Positions 31,978 through 45,659 of a stretch of DNA of 64,000 bases are shown here, piece after piece. The DNA comes from Mya arenaria (Eukaryota > Mollusca > Bivalvia > Myida > Myidae). The notes under the pieces were generated by a model. That model was not told the DNA's origin. It was given only the letters and a program-made list of their open reading frames with translations, and ran no database searches. The translations under genes and the position numbers were made by a program. The stretch is taken from NCBI RefSeq assembly GCF_026914265.1, contig NC_069133.1:12035937-12099936 (forward strand), written 5' to 3'. Each line of letters starts with the position of its first letter. The first letter of the stretch is position 1.

Positions 31978-34900
31978 TTACCTAACCTGGAGTTTGGTTT
32001 GATTGGACATCTGTGTCTGCGAAAAACGTTTTGTTCCGAAACGTTCCATTACCATACTTCTAACCCTGTGGTTACAAGCAAACGAGACAAACAGAAACAC
32101 ACCTTGGCCAGCTGTAAGTACAATGAACAAATATCCAAAAATATCCTGATCAGTTAGCTGATATAGATGACCAAAGAGCCAAGATGAACCCGATAATGTA
32201 GATAGTTTAACCATAACTTTAATTCTATTGATGTCATTTTGTCTGTTGGATGGAACAGAGGGTGCTCTACACAACACTATTCCGACGTATAGCAACATTG
32301 ACACGTTCAAAAGTACAACTACACCAATAGGGACTGCAACTGTGAACAGGACAAGATTAGCTTCTTTAATAAAGCAAGGGACTCCACCGTAACCAACATC
32401 GGTCCCGGAGGTGACGACCAACGAATAAACAACAACAATGCCATTGACCGTCAGTGCCATAACAATTGCGCAAACATTGTAGACGGCAAAACGCCTCTTT
32501 ATATTCATATTAGAGTTAAAGCTTTGAAGAAACGCAAATGACCGCACAACGTTGATACAGGAAATCAACATCCAGAACATGGACAACATTTGAAAGAAAT
32601 GAAGGGAGCCACCAATAATTTCGCATGCTACCTTGTTGCTTGGTGATTTTATGAGGCTTATCAACGCTACGATGTAGAACATTATCAGAGAGCTTATCAG
32701 AGCAATATTGTTAAATCCCGGTAAGTTATGAAGTTGTGAACATAAAAAGTAAATCACCAATGTACACATCAAACATACGATCGAAACCGAAAGACAAACA
32801 TACGTAAGATTAGAAAATAATATTTGTGTAAGCTGTCGGATATTCTCAGTTCTTGTCGTTGGATCATGCAGGGATCGATAATATCTAACGCAAATCAGTA
32901 CTTTCGCAGCATCGTTAAATCTTACTCCATTCATAGGTGATACAACAACTTCATCATCAATGTCATCAACTAGGTTACCAGCATCAGTGATCACCTCATG
33001 TTTGTCCACTTTCACTCTCGGACACGATGGGTTGGGCCAGAAAGTCATTGGAACACTTGTAAAGGGCAGTTGCATATATTCCGAACGTTTTAAGTGAATT
33101 ATTACCGTTTTGTTATCATGAGAGGAGTATATTGTAGGAAAGAAAGATCTACTACCCGAGGTGAAGGCATGTGTTTGGTGTTGGTTCATTTTATCCATTT
33201 GAACACTGTGAAGTCGTGTCTTGATATCTTTAAATAAGTTTGTGTCGGTGTAAACTATCTGAAAGTCACCCAGTATATCTGTTTCAGCTGTAAATAACAA
33301 AGACAACAGTTTAAGATACAGTGTTGCTTCGTTAAACGGCAGGTCGAAATTCAATTTGGCAGATACATGGACATGATCAATGTACGCCCAATCCTCGTTT
33401 GCAATGGAACTTGGTGGGAGTTCAAGGTATTCAAAGTCTGATACAATATAAACATCAAGTGCGTCTATATATGGTATGTATGCCATTAATTTCGTTTTCT
33501 CCAAGACAAACCTTTCGATTAGATCCATTATTTCATTTGTCTGTACGCCTGGTGCATCGAGATGTTTCAAAATATTAAAAGAAATTTGCACTATAATGCG
33601 TAAACCTTTTGCACCTCCCAAATAACCAAGAAATGGTATGCATTGATGGTCAATTTCGGAAGTTCCAAGTTGCAGTATCCATCCCTTAGCGCATACCAAT
33701 TCTACACACGTGTTCTGAAATCAAACAAACACCTCTGATTAGATGAAATCTTAATATTTTAAGTGATGTTCGTATGATGAAGTGAAAACAATAGCGGACG
33801 TGAACATATGTACACTATATCTTAGTTATGTATGGGTTAAAGTGTATATGGTTTATATGATTTTAAAGCTGCGCTCTCACGGATGAAGTATTTTGACAAT
33901 TTTGTTTTGTCTAAGAATGAGCCAGTTTTGCTATTTAGACTGAGAATCAGTGTTGTAGGTCTGCAGACAAAAGATCAGATCGCAGCCTTCATATTTACGT
34001 TATGTTAATATTTACAACTGCGATCTGGTATTTTGTCACCAGTCGTATATCACTGGTTTCCAGATATTGACGAAAAGATTGGATCCAAGACAACCCATAA
34101 AAAGTTGTCAAAATGGTCAATCTGTGAGAATGCAGCTGATATCCAAGTGTGCAGTTTAATACAACATCATGATTTTAAATTGCGCTAATTGAATATATTT
34201 TGCATCATCTACCATGGTTCCATCAAATACCTCGCCTTGTTGGCACCTGCTACCTCCGCGTCTTACATAATTCTTTTCCAGTTCGTTAAAGTCTAGTAAA
34301 AAAATAAAAGAGGACTGGTATTTTCTTCCTTCTTCTATCTTTGAAGAACACATATAGTTTGTTTCATTAAGTGTCTCTTGATTGCACAAATAGCAGTGCA
34401 CATTTTTGAAGGATCTGTCGTATACGGACGTGTACGACAGACACGCCTGTTCCAGGAAGTCATCGTACTGTTGCCAGCGTCCAGTTTCGTTGCATTTCGT
34501 TATCAGATTGGAGCATAAGTACAGATGACGGTCTTCTATATTACCAGGAGGGATAAACGTTAATTCACAATCGGGGCGCTCTATCAGTACTTCTGAAATG
34601 AAATTATAAAGAAGGGCTATAAGTAATAATTGTGATATCATCTGCGGATGTGAGTTCGGCAGAGGTAAAAAATGCATGTTTATTTCGGCAAAATATTATG
34701 CAGACAATCAGTATTATCATTCTTTAACATTATCGCTTATTCGAATTTTACACATTTTTAAAAGTTTGATTCTATTTTCCAATCGCTTGTTTAAAATCGT
34801 TTTTTGTATCACATATTGAAAAGGTTATTTTTGTTTACAGTCACAAGTGAAAATAGTTTCACTATGGCAACGAGTTAAATTAAATACGATCTTGAACTAA

Positions 34901-36675
34901 AACAAAAACAAATCTGTACTTGAATTGTACAACAAATTTCTTTCTATTTCATGCATTTCTCGTTTTTTCTTTATCTATTTCACCGCTTGAGACACTCTTT
35001 TTTATGTGGGGAGACTCTTCGCAAAGGGAAGTAACCACTACATTGAATTTCTCCCCAAACGTACAGGCAGTAGATCCAGTTTCTAAAAATCCTCCCACTT
35101 TTTAAATTGTACATAATTTCATTTAATTTTCTGTTAATAAACCACATTTTGAATAAAGATAAGTGCTAAAAGTTACTTTCCTTTTATTAAAATTGGTCCC
35201 TTTACTCGTTTACAAACGAGATGTATGCTTACTACCTTGGGCTAAATAATTAAAGTCTCTCAGCTAGTGTTCAGGAATATAACAAAAACAGCTATATTAT
35301 TCACGTTTAAATCTACAGTTTAGTGAACAACATGCCCTGAAGCTGCAATTGAAATATATAATTATTCGTCTCCAATCAAAATGCAAACTCAACGGATTAC
35401 TAAAATAAATACAAAAAGTTAGGCTTCCCTAAATGTAATTTTGCATTTAGCTATCTTCATAAGTCAGTACATTTTTACTGCCTTATTTAGACTAGAAGTC
35501 CAAGAGATAAACAGGAATTCATGAATGCGATAGTCAAATAAGCTACAATAATAAGGTAAGGTGGCAATACTTATATTTTACGTTTTATTTAGTTTTGCGG
35601 AACAATGTTTTTCAGGAGTAAAATATACATGTTTTGCAACATGTTTTCGGCTAATAATGATTTCTCTTTTCGTTTATTTTCCCCAACTCCTAATTACACC
35701 TCAACATGTTGCAACGGATGTTTATATAAAATTATATTAAACCTCAAAAGGAATTTTCCGTACATTTTAGTTTTGGTCCTTCAAATGACCTTTAGATCTG
35801 TTTGAACTGCTAATTCACCAAATATTTTCAATAAATCACTGTATCTTATGATCTAATTATCATTCACAATTAATTCCCACTCTTTAACCCATTGATATGA
35901 AATAAAAATTGAATGCGTCCAAATAACTCGATTTCGCAGACAATCCACACACATATAATTTTTACATAGTTTATAATTCAATTGTTATCATGGTGGAAAC
36001 AAATACCAACATACCTGGGATGCTTTTGAAATCCGCAAACCACACTGGCATTTCGTAACAGGAAACCTTCATGTTCCAATTTGAAAGGGCTTGTGTTTTG
36101 TTTTCTGATCTGTAACACTCCGCACAATAGAGATTTTTGAAAATAATATTGGTACTGGCTTCAGTAACCGGAATGAAATAGTCTCGAGATTCACTAAAAT
36201 CGAAATCTTTGTAATTTCTTGAACAACGTTCAGCCACGACGGTGTTCTTGTAACTGTCCGGACACTCAGAAAACATTTCATACCGGTTTGTGGTATTATC
36301 CCAGGTGTTGAAGGCGGCTTGAACACATTGTCTAAGTCTGAGTGTCGCTAGGTCTAGGTGTAAATGTCCTGTGTCTGCGTCTGGACAACAGGAATAGCCA
36401 CAGTCCGAGTTGCAAGAACATTCATCGCAGCAGTTAAAACCTGCAAGAACCGGCGATTCAGTTTCGTTTGTATTGACGTCATCGTTAGAGTCGTCATAGT
36501 ATGTGACATCATTGACAGGTGCCGTGCATGTTTCCGTTCGAGGACATTTGCCGACAAAGTCGGTAAACAGACGCTCCTTAAAATCATTTGGCAATGCCTT
36601 AGCAATATCTTTCTTTACAAGCACGCTTATTACAATCCAGCACAGATAGAAAACGCTTATCTTAAGACGTGTCAT
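31978..36675 (-). CDS. Methuselah/adhesion-like family-B GPCR
   Basis: Three exons, 36675-36015, 34592-34213 and 33714-31978, join in frame (phases 1 and 0) to about 925 codons. Exon 1 has a signal peptide (KISVFYLCWIVISVLV) and a Cys-rich patch CCDECSCNSDCGYSCC, resembling a somatomedin-B-like knot. Cys pairs such as NLYCAECY (exon 1) and NVHCYLCN (exon 2) recur, as in Methuselah-like ectodomains. Exon 3 holds the rest of the ectodomain and seven hydrophobic segments from about residue 650 (YVCLSVSIVCLMCTLV, NIALISSLIMFYIV, LSMFWMLISCI, AIVMALTVNGIVVVY, LFTVAVPIGVVVLL, LSGSSWLFGHLY, LFIVLTAGQGVFLF). No clear GPS cleavage motif was seen. Ligand unknown. The last intron-like site (CAG/GTTAGG) before the stop could add a further tail exon. 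Confidence 0.88.
33863..34138. mobile_element. MITE family 1, copy d
   Basis: Starts ttaaagctgcgctctcacgg and ends caatctgtgagaatgcagct. It is a 276-bp foldback inserted in the second intron of the receptor gene. Confidence 0.8.
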
Positions 36676-37650
36676 TGCTATTACTTAACTTAGGTCTAAC
36701 CCAAGTCGAGTCATTGCAAAAAAGGCTTTTTGAACACTATTATTACAACAATAAAAAGCGCTCCGTTCCTCAAGCTGACACGAAATGATATGAGACAATA
36801 GTCTTGTTTGATCAAGAAATAATTATTTTATGGAAATCATGGCCACTCTGTATCTCCGTTAAATCTCGTCTTTCTGTGCATAATTAATATAACTACAAAT
36901 TGTACAAAAGAATCAATCTTTGTGAAGTTTAATGGAATTGTATAAAGCCATTATGTCAATTAGCGTTGCTTTTAAGATTAATTTTGAAATTCGTGTTTCA
37001 AAGCATTTTTCGTTTCCTAATTATTCGTTAATCATTAAACCAGAATCAGAAATATCTTGTGTAACAGCACAGGTTTTCGCTTTTTAAGTAACATCCCTGA
37101 CAGCATTTCAGTCTGTATGAGACTTAATTACTGTAAAACATTATTTATGCTTTTTACTTTTGTTATTAGTGGTAGGAAATAATGACAATGCACTTGCATC
37201 ACACTTTTCATTGGGATTATGAAGCACGGATATTGGTTCCTGGGACATTGGTGGTTACATGCATAATTAATTTCACAATTGATGAATGGTATTGTCCCTT
37301 TGCTGAGAAATACGATAGAAACTGATACACTATTCGGGGTATCATTTGTCCGTAACACGCATTCAAAAGTTAATACAAGAAAGACCATTGATGCAAAGCA
37401 TCAACGGGCGCCGTTTAATAGTATATGCATTTGTTATATGTTGAAAAACAAGGAATGTCAAGGCCAACAAGCATATTACAATGCATCGAACCGCATCCAT
37501 GAAATTCTCAAAATATTTGTAGTATTCTGCTTAACAACATAGGCTAAAGCATTGAAATTGAAGAGTTTCAAGTTGAACATTTCATTAGGGGTGTGGTACA
37601 TTAATGAACACGACAGAATTAGGGTGCTTGTGCACTGTACTTTTTGTCAT
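36676..37650. other. Upstream of the GPCR gene, no gene seen
   Basis: Should contain the receptor promoter immediately above 36675 on the minus strand. The sequence is AT-rich with no repeats or frames that can be supported. Confidence 0.45.
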
Positions 37651-37656
37651 TGTCAC

Positions 37657-38036
37657 CTATCCATATACCAAGTTTTATTTAAATACCATGAGTATTTTGA
37701 AAGTAATGCTCTGGTCAAGAAAAAGGGGCAAAGGGCAAAACAAATCAGAGGTCACCTAAACAATAATCATTCATACAATTAGTATCAAATGTGTCTAGTT
37801 TTTGTGTGTCTGTTCATTATCTTTAAATGAGCATCTTTAAAGTGAAACTCTTATTTGAAATCAATACATATAACAGGGCTTCCATTAAGAATTTGAAACT
37901 GGAAGTATCAACTTCCTGTCCATCAATTTTGGAAGTTTTACACTGAAATGTCACCTATCCATATACCAAGTTTTATTTCAATACCATGAGTATTTTGAAA
38001 GAAATGCTCTGGTCAAGAAAAAGAGGCAAAGGGCAA
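37657..38036. repeat. 85-bp direct repeats flanking a copied 210-bp block
   Basis: The segment 37657-37741 (tcacctatccatatacc to caaagggcaa) recurs at 37951-38036. Between the two lies 37741-37950, which is nearly identical to 39126-39335. That block includes the start of a family 2 MITE and part of the element nested in it. Confidence 0.75.
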
Positions 38037-38845
38037 TAATTCTGTAATTAGCTGAAATACAGCTATAGTCATTGTGCACTGCACTTCCTCTTGTTGTGCT
38101 TTACCATTGAATGATGTTTAATGAAATTCCAAAAAGGAGTTTTCTTGTTATGCTACGTACAGGAAAAGGAACAAAGGGAATAACTCTTGCAATTCGCTGA
38201 AATAGAGTTATTGTTCTTGTACACTGCAGTTCTAATCATTTAGGGGGGAGGGGGCAAAGTCACCATGCTGGAATTACAACTTGAAGGGAAGAATATGTTT
38301 CCTGATTATATGGGGAATTCATCATGAAGAAGTGACATGAAATAACAATTTTTGTAGTACTTTAATAAACATTATCATTTCGTATGAAAGTTACAAACAT
38401 AAATAGAACATAATTATTGAACTGTTATATAAAAAGAGAACATTGTTTACGAGATGAAATGCATATAACATAACATGCCTTGTTTTTAGCTGTTTAATAA
38501 TACTAAAATGTATGAAATTGGACAAATTGCATAAAAAACTAGTCAATGGAGTTATAATCATGTTAAAGAAGAGTTGAAAATGGATGTTTTAGTTGATAGT
38601 GATATTAACACAAAAATAGCATGTGTCTTATAGGACAATGGCAAATTTTTCAAATATGATAAAAATAATGTGTACAAACTGAATATCTATCAGACTATGC
38701 ATGAAAGAAATAATACTGTTTCTTTTTTTCACAAAGGTTTTGAAATACAACAATGCACATATAAGCATAAATAGGCCAAATATGCACAAAATAATAGTAA
38801 ACAATGTGTGAAAGTGATACTGAACACTTAAAATAATTTCTTTGT

Positions 38846-39200
38846 GCATTAAATGAATATATACCAGAAAAGCAATACTAAATCAAGTCCAAAATGTATA
38901 ATAACATGAAGAACACCCCTTTATGAATATCTTCATAACAAATCAGAGTACATGTAAACAATTATCATTTATATAATTTATATAATTAGTATTAAATGTG
39001 TCTACTTTAAAGTGTGTTTTCATTTGCATTAAATTAATTTATACCAGAAAAGCATTTATAAAAATATATGTATAAGAAACTGAAGACAACAAAGAATAAC
39101 ACCCATTTATGAATATCTCCAAAACAAATCAGAGGTCACCTAAACAATAATCATTCATACAATTAGTATCAAATGTGTCTAGTTTTTGTGTGTCTGTTCA
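38846..39200. repeat. Diverged tandem duplication, ~185 bp
   Basis: Two units share tgcattaaat, tataccagaaaagca, atttatgaatatct, aacaaatcagag and aaatgtgtcta. The second unit leads into the family 2 MITE at 39221. Confidence 0.65.
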
Positions 39201-39220
39201 TTATCTTTAAATGAGCATCT

Positions 39221-40006
39221 TTAAAGTGAAACTCTGATTTGAAATCAATACATATAACAGGGCTTCCATTAAGAATTTGAAACTGGAAGTATCAACTTCC
39301 TGTCCATCAATTTTGGAAGTTTTACACTGAAATGTGGAAGTTAAAATCTCCAAAATACAATACTAGTATCTTTTTCCACTATTTTTCAATTAGAATGTTA
39401 AAAATCAAGCAATTTGTAACTTTAACTTGCCAAATTCAAAGACTTATATTATAATAAATCATTTTATCTTATAAAGACTGATTGAAATTGTGACCATAAA
39501 AGGTATATTGACACAAGGTTTGAATATTTAGAACTTCCATGCTTTCTACTTTGGTGGTTTTCGTCAAAATTATGGAAGTTTTTGTACTTCCTAGAAATCA
39601 ATTTTGAAAGTTTTAATCCATTTCTAAGGAGTAATATACTTCTAGTCCTGCGTATAATTGTATTTATAACACACATCAAATTGACTGATAAAACAATAAC
39701 TACTTACTAAATAATGCATTTACTGAAATATTGTTTACTGATTAATAACAAGCTTGTGACCCTGTTTATAATAGCAGAAAGCATGACAAATATTAAATGA
39801 TTGGTGATTGCTAAAAGATTTACTGTTGTCTACTATAGTATCACAAGGAAGAAATACCATGTTTTATGTTCATTCTTATTAGCAAATTGAACTCACAATC
39901 CTTCATTAGAAACATTGTTGTTGACAGCTATCAACCCATTTTGAAAAATCAAAACAATAATATTAATTGTGATAAGTCTTGTTTGGGAGTAAGAGTGCAT
40001 CTTTAA
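39221..40006. mobile_element. MITE family 2, copy d, with a nested element
   Basis: The outer element has both ends (ttaaagtgaaactctg; gagtaagagtgcatctttaa). A foreign piece of about 400 bp, roughly 39257-39652, interrupts its left part. The piece starts agggcttccattaag, contains several ggaagtt words and ends tacttctagtcctg. The nested piece is not classified. Confidence 0.65.
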
Positions 40007-41438
40007 TAATAGTGTGTGTTTTTTTCACTTTATATGAAATATGTACCAATTCAATTTGACAAATGAGACAAAAAAATTAAGTTAGGAAATAGAAGTAGTA
40101 ATTGTACATAATACAAAACAAAACAAAAATTGACAAAGCTCAATATAACAGGAAATCAATATGAAAACAAAAATCATTAAATGCCATAATTATTTAAACT
40201 GAATTAAGGTATTTAGGTAATACACACTTTAATTAAAGCTTTCACCGACAACAAAGTTATTATCCAGGTACACTATGGGACTTTTATCCAAATTTTGAAG
40301 ATATTTTACCGTGAATAAAAAAAGTTATTTAAGTTTCATTACACCCAACTCCAAACTCCAAGGGCTACAAAGAGCGACAAGTAAATATTTTGTCTATATT
40401 TGATTTTTGTTTCACATTATCAGAGCTTATGAAATAAACACAACAGTTTTTGGTGAAATAAACTTCAGTAAACAGAAAACATAAGTTCAACCGAACAGCA
40501 TTATTGATACACATGCAACAAAAATCATTTTGATTGATCTTGTGAGTCTTTGGAACAAAGCAGTTTTTCGATGTTTAAAAATATAAAGCAGTTTTATAAA
40601 TTCATAAAAAATAATTAATAATAAGACAACCTTCTGAAATCATTTTAAATATTTTCTATGATGTCTAATGAACAATTTAAAAGACAATTTATGATAGTTT
40701 ACTGTTCAATTTTGAAGAAAATATACATAATGTCATGTAACCATACATTTTTATAGCTAATAAAAAGCTTAAAAATCAACCCTTTTCTTGTAAAATTTGA
40801 TAAAGCTTAATTGGACTTATTCATAAACTGTAATCATTCAAATAAATAAATTTTAAGTATGATAATAACTCAGAATTCAGATTTAAAAACAATGAATGTA
40901 CTTTCAAATTAAAATATGTAAAGAAACAAGAACACTATGTACATGTAGGCGGTTATGCCCCTCCAAAAATGTCAGAGTGAAAGTTCTAAACTAATTTGTC
41001 TTTTTAATATTATAACATGTAAACAGTCTCTGTAGGTAATCGATGTCTATTTGTTTTATTTTGTCAATGGTATTCTTACATTTAGAATTTTTCACAATAA
41101 GACTTCACTCTTCAACATTTTAAGTTTGGTCTGTTCCCATGCGTTTGTACTTGTAGTGTGTGTGCACAGATGATAATTACTCAATGCTGAGTCAATGCTG
41201 ATTTGGTTTTTATGCCCCTTCAGGTTCTTTACCCATCTAGAATGTTTAGTGCTGTAAAAGAAAAAATGTACTTTAAAAGCCTTTCTTACTTATTAGTATA
41301 GATAATAATACTGCCATACATATACAAAATAAAATATGAACAGTTTAATATTTCTCGACATTATTTAAAAAAAAAAAAACAAACTGATACATACATGTAG
41401 ATGATATATAAAGAAAATTACTAAATTTATCAATAAAA

Positions 41439-41475
<37 letters not shown>

Positions 41476-42180
41476 CCACCACCACCACCACCACCACCAC
41501 TTGATTAGTGAGTTTATAAAACAACAAACACCGACTCAAATATGTTTTATATGAAATACTCACATCATCTCTATCAGATGTGACTGCCTTGTGGATGACA
41601 TGGATGTCAAATCTGTCTCAATGATCCAACATAGTATTTAATGCAGGCTGGAATTCTTCATAACCCCAATTTGTTGTAATATTCAGTCATTTTCCTACCT
41701 GAAAGAAATTAGACTTCTGATTATCAACCGGCAGAAACTTCAACTGTGAAAGACAAATGCACATGTATCAATTATACATTCTGCACTAATATCCGTTTTA
41801 GCCAAGAGTAAGTTGGTAAGCACAAATGTGTAGTTGTTGTGCATATGGTTGATAATGATTAACAACAGTACGGGGTTTTAACGAGACCTACACCAAGCAA
41901 ATGAATGTCGCTAGTGTCAAAGCTGTCGTGGCTTCCAGCCCGAAACCATGTACGTCTTTTCTTACAGGTTTATTTTGATAATATGCAGTTTGTAAACAAA
42001 TAATGGGTATGTTCATGTATAATGGTATGTTAAAAATAGGTCACATACCAAAACACATCATTTTTAAACAAAATTTTAAGTCTAATATTTTTCTAAAACA
42101 ATCAAATAAAAGATAACAAACTCATATCATATACATAAATAATGTGCATAATAACATTTAAAAATATGAAACATGTACAT
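40007..42180. other. No gene seen
   Basis: AT-rich sequence with a (CAT)n(CAC)n microsatellite at 41440-41502 and otherwise no supported frame, RNA or transposon end. Short open frames across the microsatellite read poly-Met and poly-Val. Confidence 0.45.
41440..41502. repeat. (CAT)n(CAC)n microsatellite
   Basis: About eleven CAT followed by nine CAC triplets. Confidence 0.95.
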
Positions 42181-42183
42181 AAT

Positions 42184-42483
42184 GCACCGGTCAATTGTTA
42201 CCATGCCCCCCCCCCCCCAGGTCCGGGGTTATGCCGGGGATAGCCGGGGAAACGGGCTGTGTTTTTACCTTTCAGGTGGCCCTGCAGTGCCGGGTGAATG
42301 CGATGGTTTTGTCTTCGAGCAAAATATAGCGGGGAATATGCCTTACCTAAACTCCCTGGCATATGTCAGGGATTTGACCATCAGTTCGTCAGAGGATTTT
42401 ACCTAGGGTTGGCTGGACCGAAAGTCAAAGTCCCGGCTCTTCCCCTGACCTGGGGGGGGGGCGTGGTTACAATTGACTGGTGC
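42184..42483. mobile_element. GC-rich palindromic MITE, copy b
   Basis: Ends gcaccggtcaattgttacca with a C-run, and a G-run with gcgtggttacaattgactgg. The interior matches 11324-11644 in reverse sense (gccctgcagtgccggg, ggctggaccgaaagtcaaag). Confidence 0.8.
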
Positions 42484-42488
42484 ATAAT

Positions 42489-42630
42489 GCACAATTAACC
42501 ACGCCCCACCACCGCATCCACCTGGCACTGCGGGGAAACCTCGAAGGTAAAAACACGGTCCTTTTCCCCCGCTATCCCCGGTATACCCCCGACCGGGGGG
42601 GGGGGGGGCGTGGTAACAATTGACTGGTGC
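42489..42630. mobile_element. GC-rich palindromic MITE, copy c, internally deleted
   Basis: Starts gcacaattaaccacgcccc and ends gcgtggtaacaattgactgg, separated from copy b only by a few bases. About half the interior is gone. This could be a separate insertion or a decayed tandem. Confidence 0.7.
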
Positions 42631-44224
42631 ATAAGTAGATGTAACATGTATATTTATAATAATACATAATTATAGTACATGTATGTAAAATTATTAACAC
42701 GCTGTCTTAACATTTAGCAAATAAAAAAGATTTAAGAATTCCAAAGATAAATTAAAAAACAAACATTTTTTAACACATCAACGTACAAAACTACTCAAAG
42801 GTACTTACATACATAGCCCTTTGATACGAATATCCCAGTTCCATGCCGATTGTTGACATTCGTTTTTTCGACAGAAAATCTTCTCTTACGCGTATAATTC
42901 ACTTATAATCTATGTTTTACTGTAATGACTCAAATCGTAATCAACTGTCAGTGTGCACTTTTAGTGTTTACTTATTTTAAACGTATATTCATGATAAAAT
43001 CATCACCCGAGTTTCCAACTACAACGATGTAGAAATTCCATTATTGACCTATGAATAGCGGGGAAATACCTTCTGGTTCTAAAAATAGCAACATCCGGTA
43101 TGTGTTACAACTCGGGGACAATCGTAATAAAATTTTACTAATGTCACCTTCAACACATTAACAAATAAAGTTAGGTGAACATTTAAGTCCAATATCGATT
43201 AGATTAAAAAAAAGATTACCTTATGGTTTATCAATGCAGTAAACATAACAAAACAACATAAAACATAATTATTCCCAATCACATAATTACCGGTCCACAC
43301 ATTTTACATTTCCGGTATATGATATTTCAGATATTTCAGGTAACCAATCGGAAAACGTAAACGAATCGGGAAAAGTTATTAAACTTATTTGTCGTTCTTC
43401 CGAAATAATGTTTTGAAGATAAATTGAATATTATCTGTTCAACCATAAAAAACATTTTTAACACCCATGCAATCGCCACCCATTTGCATTTTTAATTCAT
43501 TATAAAATAACAGTAAAACCCAACTGTCAATCAACTTAAAAACCGCTCCTACCAATAATTAAAATAAATTCCCATTCCATAATAGGCGAGCACTTCAGTG
43601 CGGCGCCAATAAAACGTTTTTTTTTTTGGTGATGCGTCTGTTCTGGAAAGCGTTTAGTTCTTTTAGTATTAATGTTAGGAATTGAATCTATGCCCCTGCG
43701 TAGACAGTCATTTCCCTTACCACTAGCCGACAGATCTGCCACTAATGACTTAATTTGTAATTAAATGCAAAAAGGGACATGTGTTATACGTGAATGCAAT
43801 TCGAAATTGGAAAAAAAGATCCCTTTTGACAAATATTGAAATTTTAGATATAAATTTAACTCGAAACAAGGTGCCATATCACACTTCTCATACCATGTTC
43901 TGTTTGGCAAAAAAAATCATGGTCAATGGTAACTTAATTTTTAAAAAACTCAAATATGTGAATCATTTTATTGCGAACATTGCTCTCCTTGTTGTGGGCT
44001 GTCTGTAATTATAGTCATACTGATTTACAGACAAATGGGGTCACAACCACAATCTTTACATGTAATTTTAGCGTTTTACGTTTAATATCAGTGCAGAGTT
44101 TAAATACTTTTGTACAGACCAAATATTCCATTTAGGAATTGCATGATAAAAGCTTAAAACTAGATACATTTACTAAGGCTCATACGATCATGTTATGGTA
44201 TTGAGGTCGTTAATTTATAATTAA
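42631..44224. other. No gene seen; possible SINE head
   Basis: AT-rich. On the minus strand at about 43738-43660 a tRNA-like head can be read (gctagtggtaagg and agattcaattcc as A and B boxes), but no SINE body follows clearly. Nothing else is supported. Confidence 0.35.
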
Positions 44225-45441
44225 ATAAGATGAAATGTACATGGAAGACTGGATTGACCCCCTTTCTTGGAAATGTACCTGGAAGTATGTAATGACCTTC
44301 TTTCTTGAAAATGCACCTGGAAATATGTATTGACCTTCTATCTTGGAATTGTACCTAGAAGTATGCATGGACCCTCTTTCATGGAAATGTACCTGGAAGT
44401 CTGTATTGACACCATTTCTTTGAAATATACCTCGAAGTCTGTATTGACCTCCTTTATTGGATATATACCTGGAAGTCTGTATTGACACTCTTTCTTGGAT
44501 ATATACCTGGCAGTATTTATTGACCCTCTTTGTTGGAAATGTACCTAGAAATATGTATTGATCCCCTTTTTGGAAATATACCTTGAAGTATGTATTGACC
44601 CCCTTTCTTGGAAATATACGTGGAAGTCTGAATTAACTGTCTTTCGTGGAAATATACCTGGAAATCTGTATTGACCCTCTTTCCTGGAAATATACATGGA
44701 AGTATGTATTAACCCTTTTTTGGAAATGTACCTTAAATTCTGTATTGACCCTCTTTCTAGGAAATGTACCTAGAAGTATGTATTGACCCTTTTCTTGGAA
44801 ATGTACCTGAAAGTCTCTATTGACCCTCATTCATGGAAATTTAGCTGGAAGTCCGTTTTGATCCCCTTTCATGGAAATGTACCTGGAAGTTTGTATTAAC
44901 CCTCTTTCATGGAAATGTACCTGGAAGTCTGTATTAACCCTCTTTCATGGAAATATACCTGGAAGTCTGGAAGTCGATGCTGACCCTATTTCTTGGAAAT
45001 GTACCTGGAAGTCTGTATTGACACCCTTTCTGGGAAATATTCCAAGAAGTCTGTATGGAAATGTACCTGGAAGTCTGTATTGACACCCTTTCTGGGACAT
45101 ATTCCAAGAAGTCTGTATTGACCGCCATTATTGGAAATATACCTGGAAGTCTGCATTGACTCTCTTTCTTGGATAGGTACCTGGCAGTATTTATTGACCC
45201 TCTTTGTTGGAAATATACCTAGAAGTCTGTATTGGCCACCTTTCTTGAAAATATACCTAGAAGTCTGTATTGATCCCCTTTCTTGGAAATATACCTGGAA
45301 GCCTGTATTGACCCTCTTTCATGGAAATGTACCTGGAAGTCTGTATTGATCCCCTTTCTTGGAAATATACCTGGAAGCCTGTATTGACCCTCTTTCATGG
45401 AAATGTACCTGGAAGTCTGTAATGACCCTCTATCTTGGAAA
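44225..45441. repeat. 38-bp minisatellite, about 32 copies
   Basis: Tandem units of ggaaatatacctggaagt plus ctgtattgaccctctttctt, with many substitutions and some shortened units. Open frames on both strands (repeated EVCIDPLSWKYTW-like and RYISKKGQY-like patterns) arise because three units equal 114 nt. They lack a promoter, a consistent start or conservation of frame across units. Confidence 0.95.
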
Positions 45442-45659
45442 GAGTATGAATAAATAAACGTTAGAAATATGATACTGAAGTTGCCATTGAAATAAGAGGT
45501 AAATATCAATTCGTTAAAATTATTACCCAAATGAGTCGTGTTTCAGCATTTTAATAATGTATTCGCAAAATAAATATTTTGATTGATAGTATTTGCATGT
45601 GAAAGTATTGTTTTTTGGATTGATAACACACTCAAACGTACAGGGTCAATCCAAGCTGT

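Noticed and set aside
34920-35105. 61-residue plus-strand hydrophobic frame
   Set aside because: Lies in the receptor's first intron, T-rich, no further support.
44210-45530. Several repeated-motif frames on both strands
   Set aside because: Translations of the 38-bp minisatellite, where three units equal 114 nt; no starts, splice sites or frame conservation.
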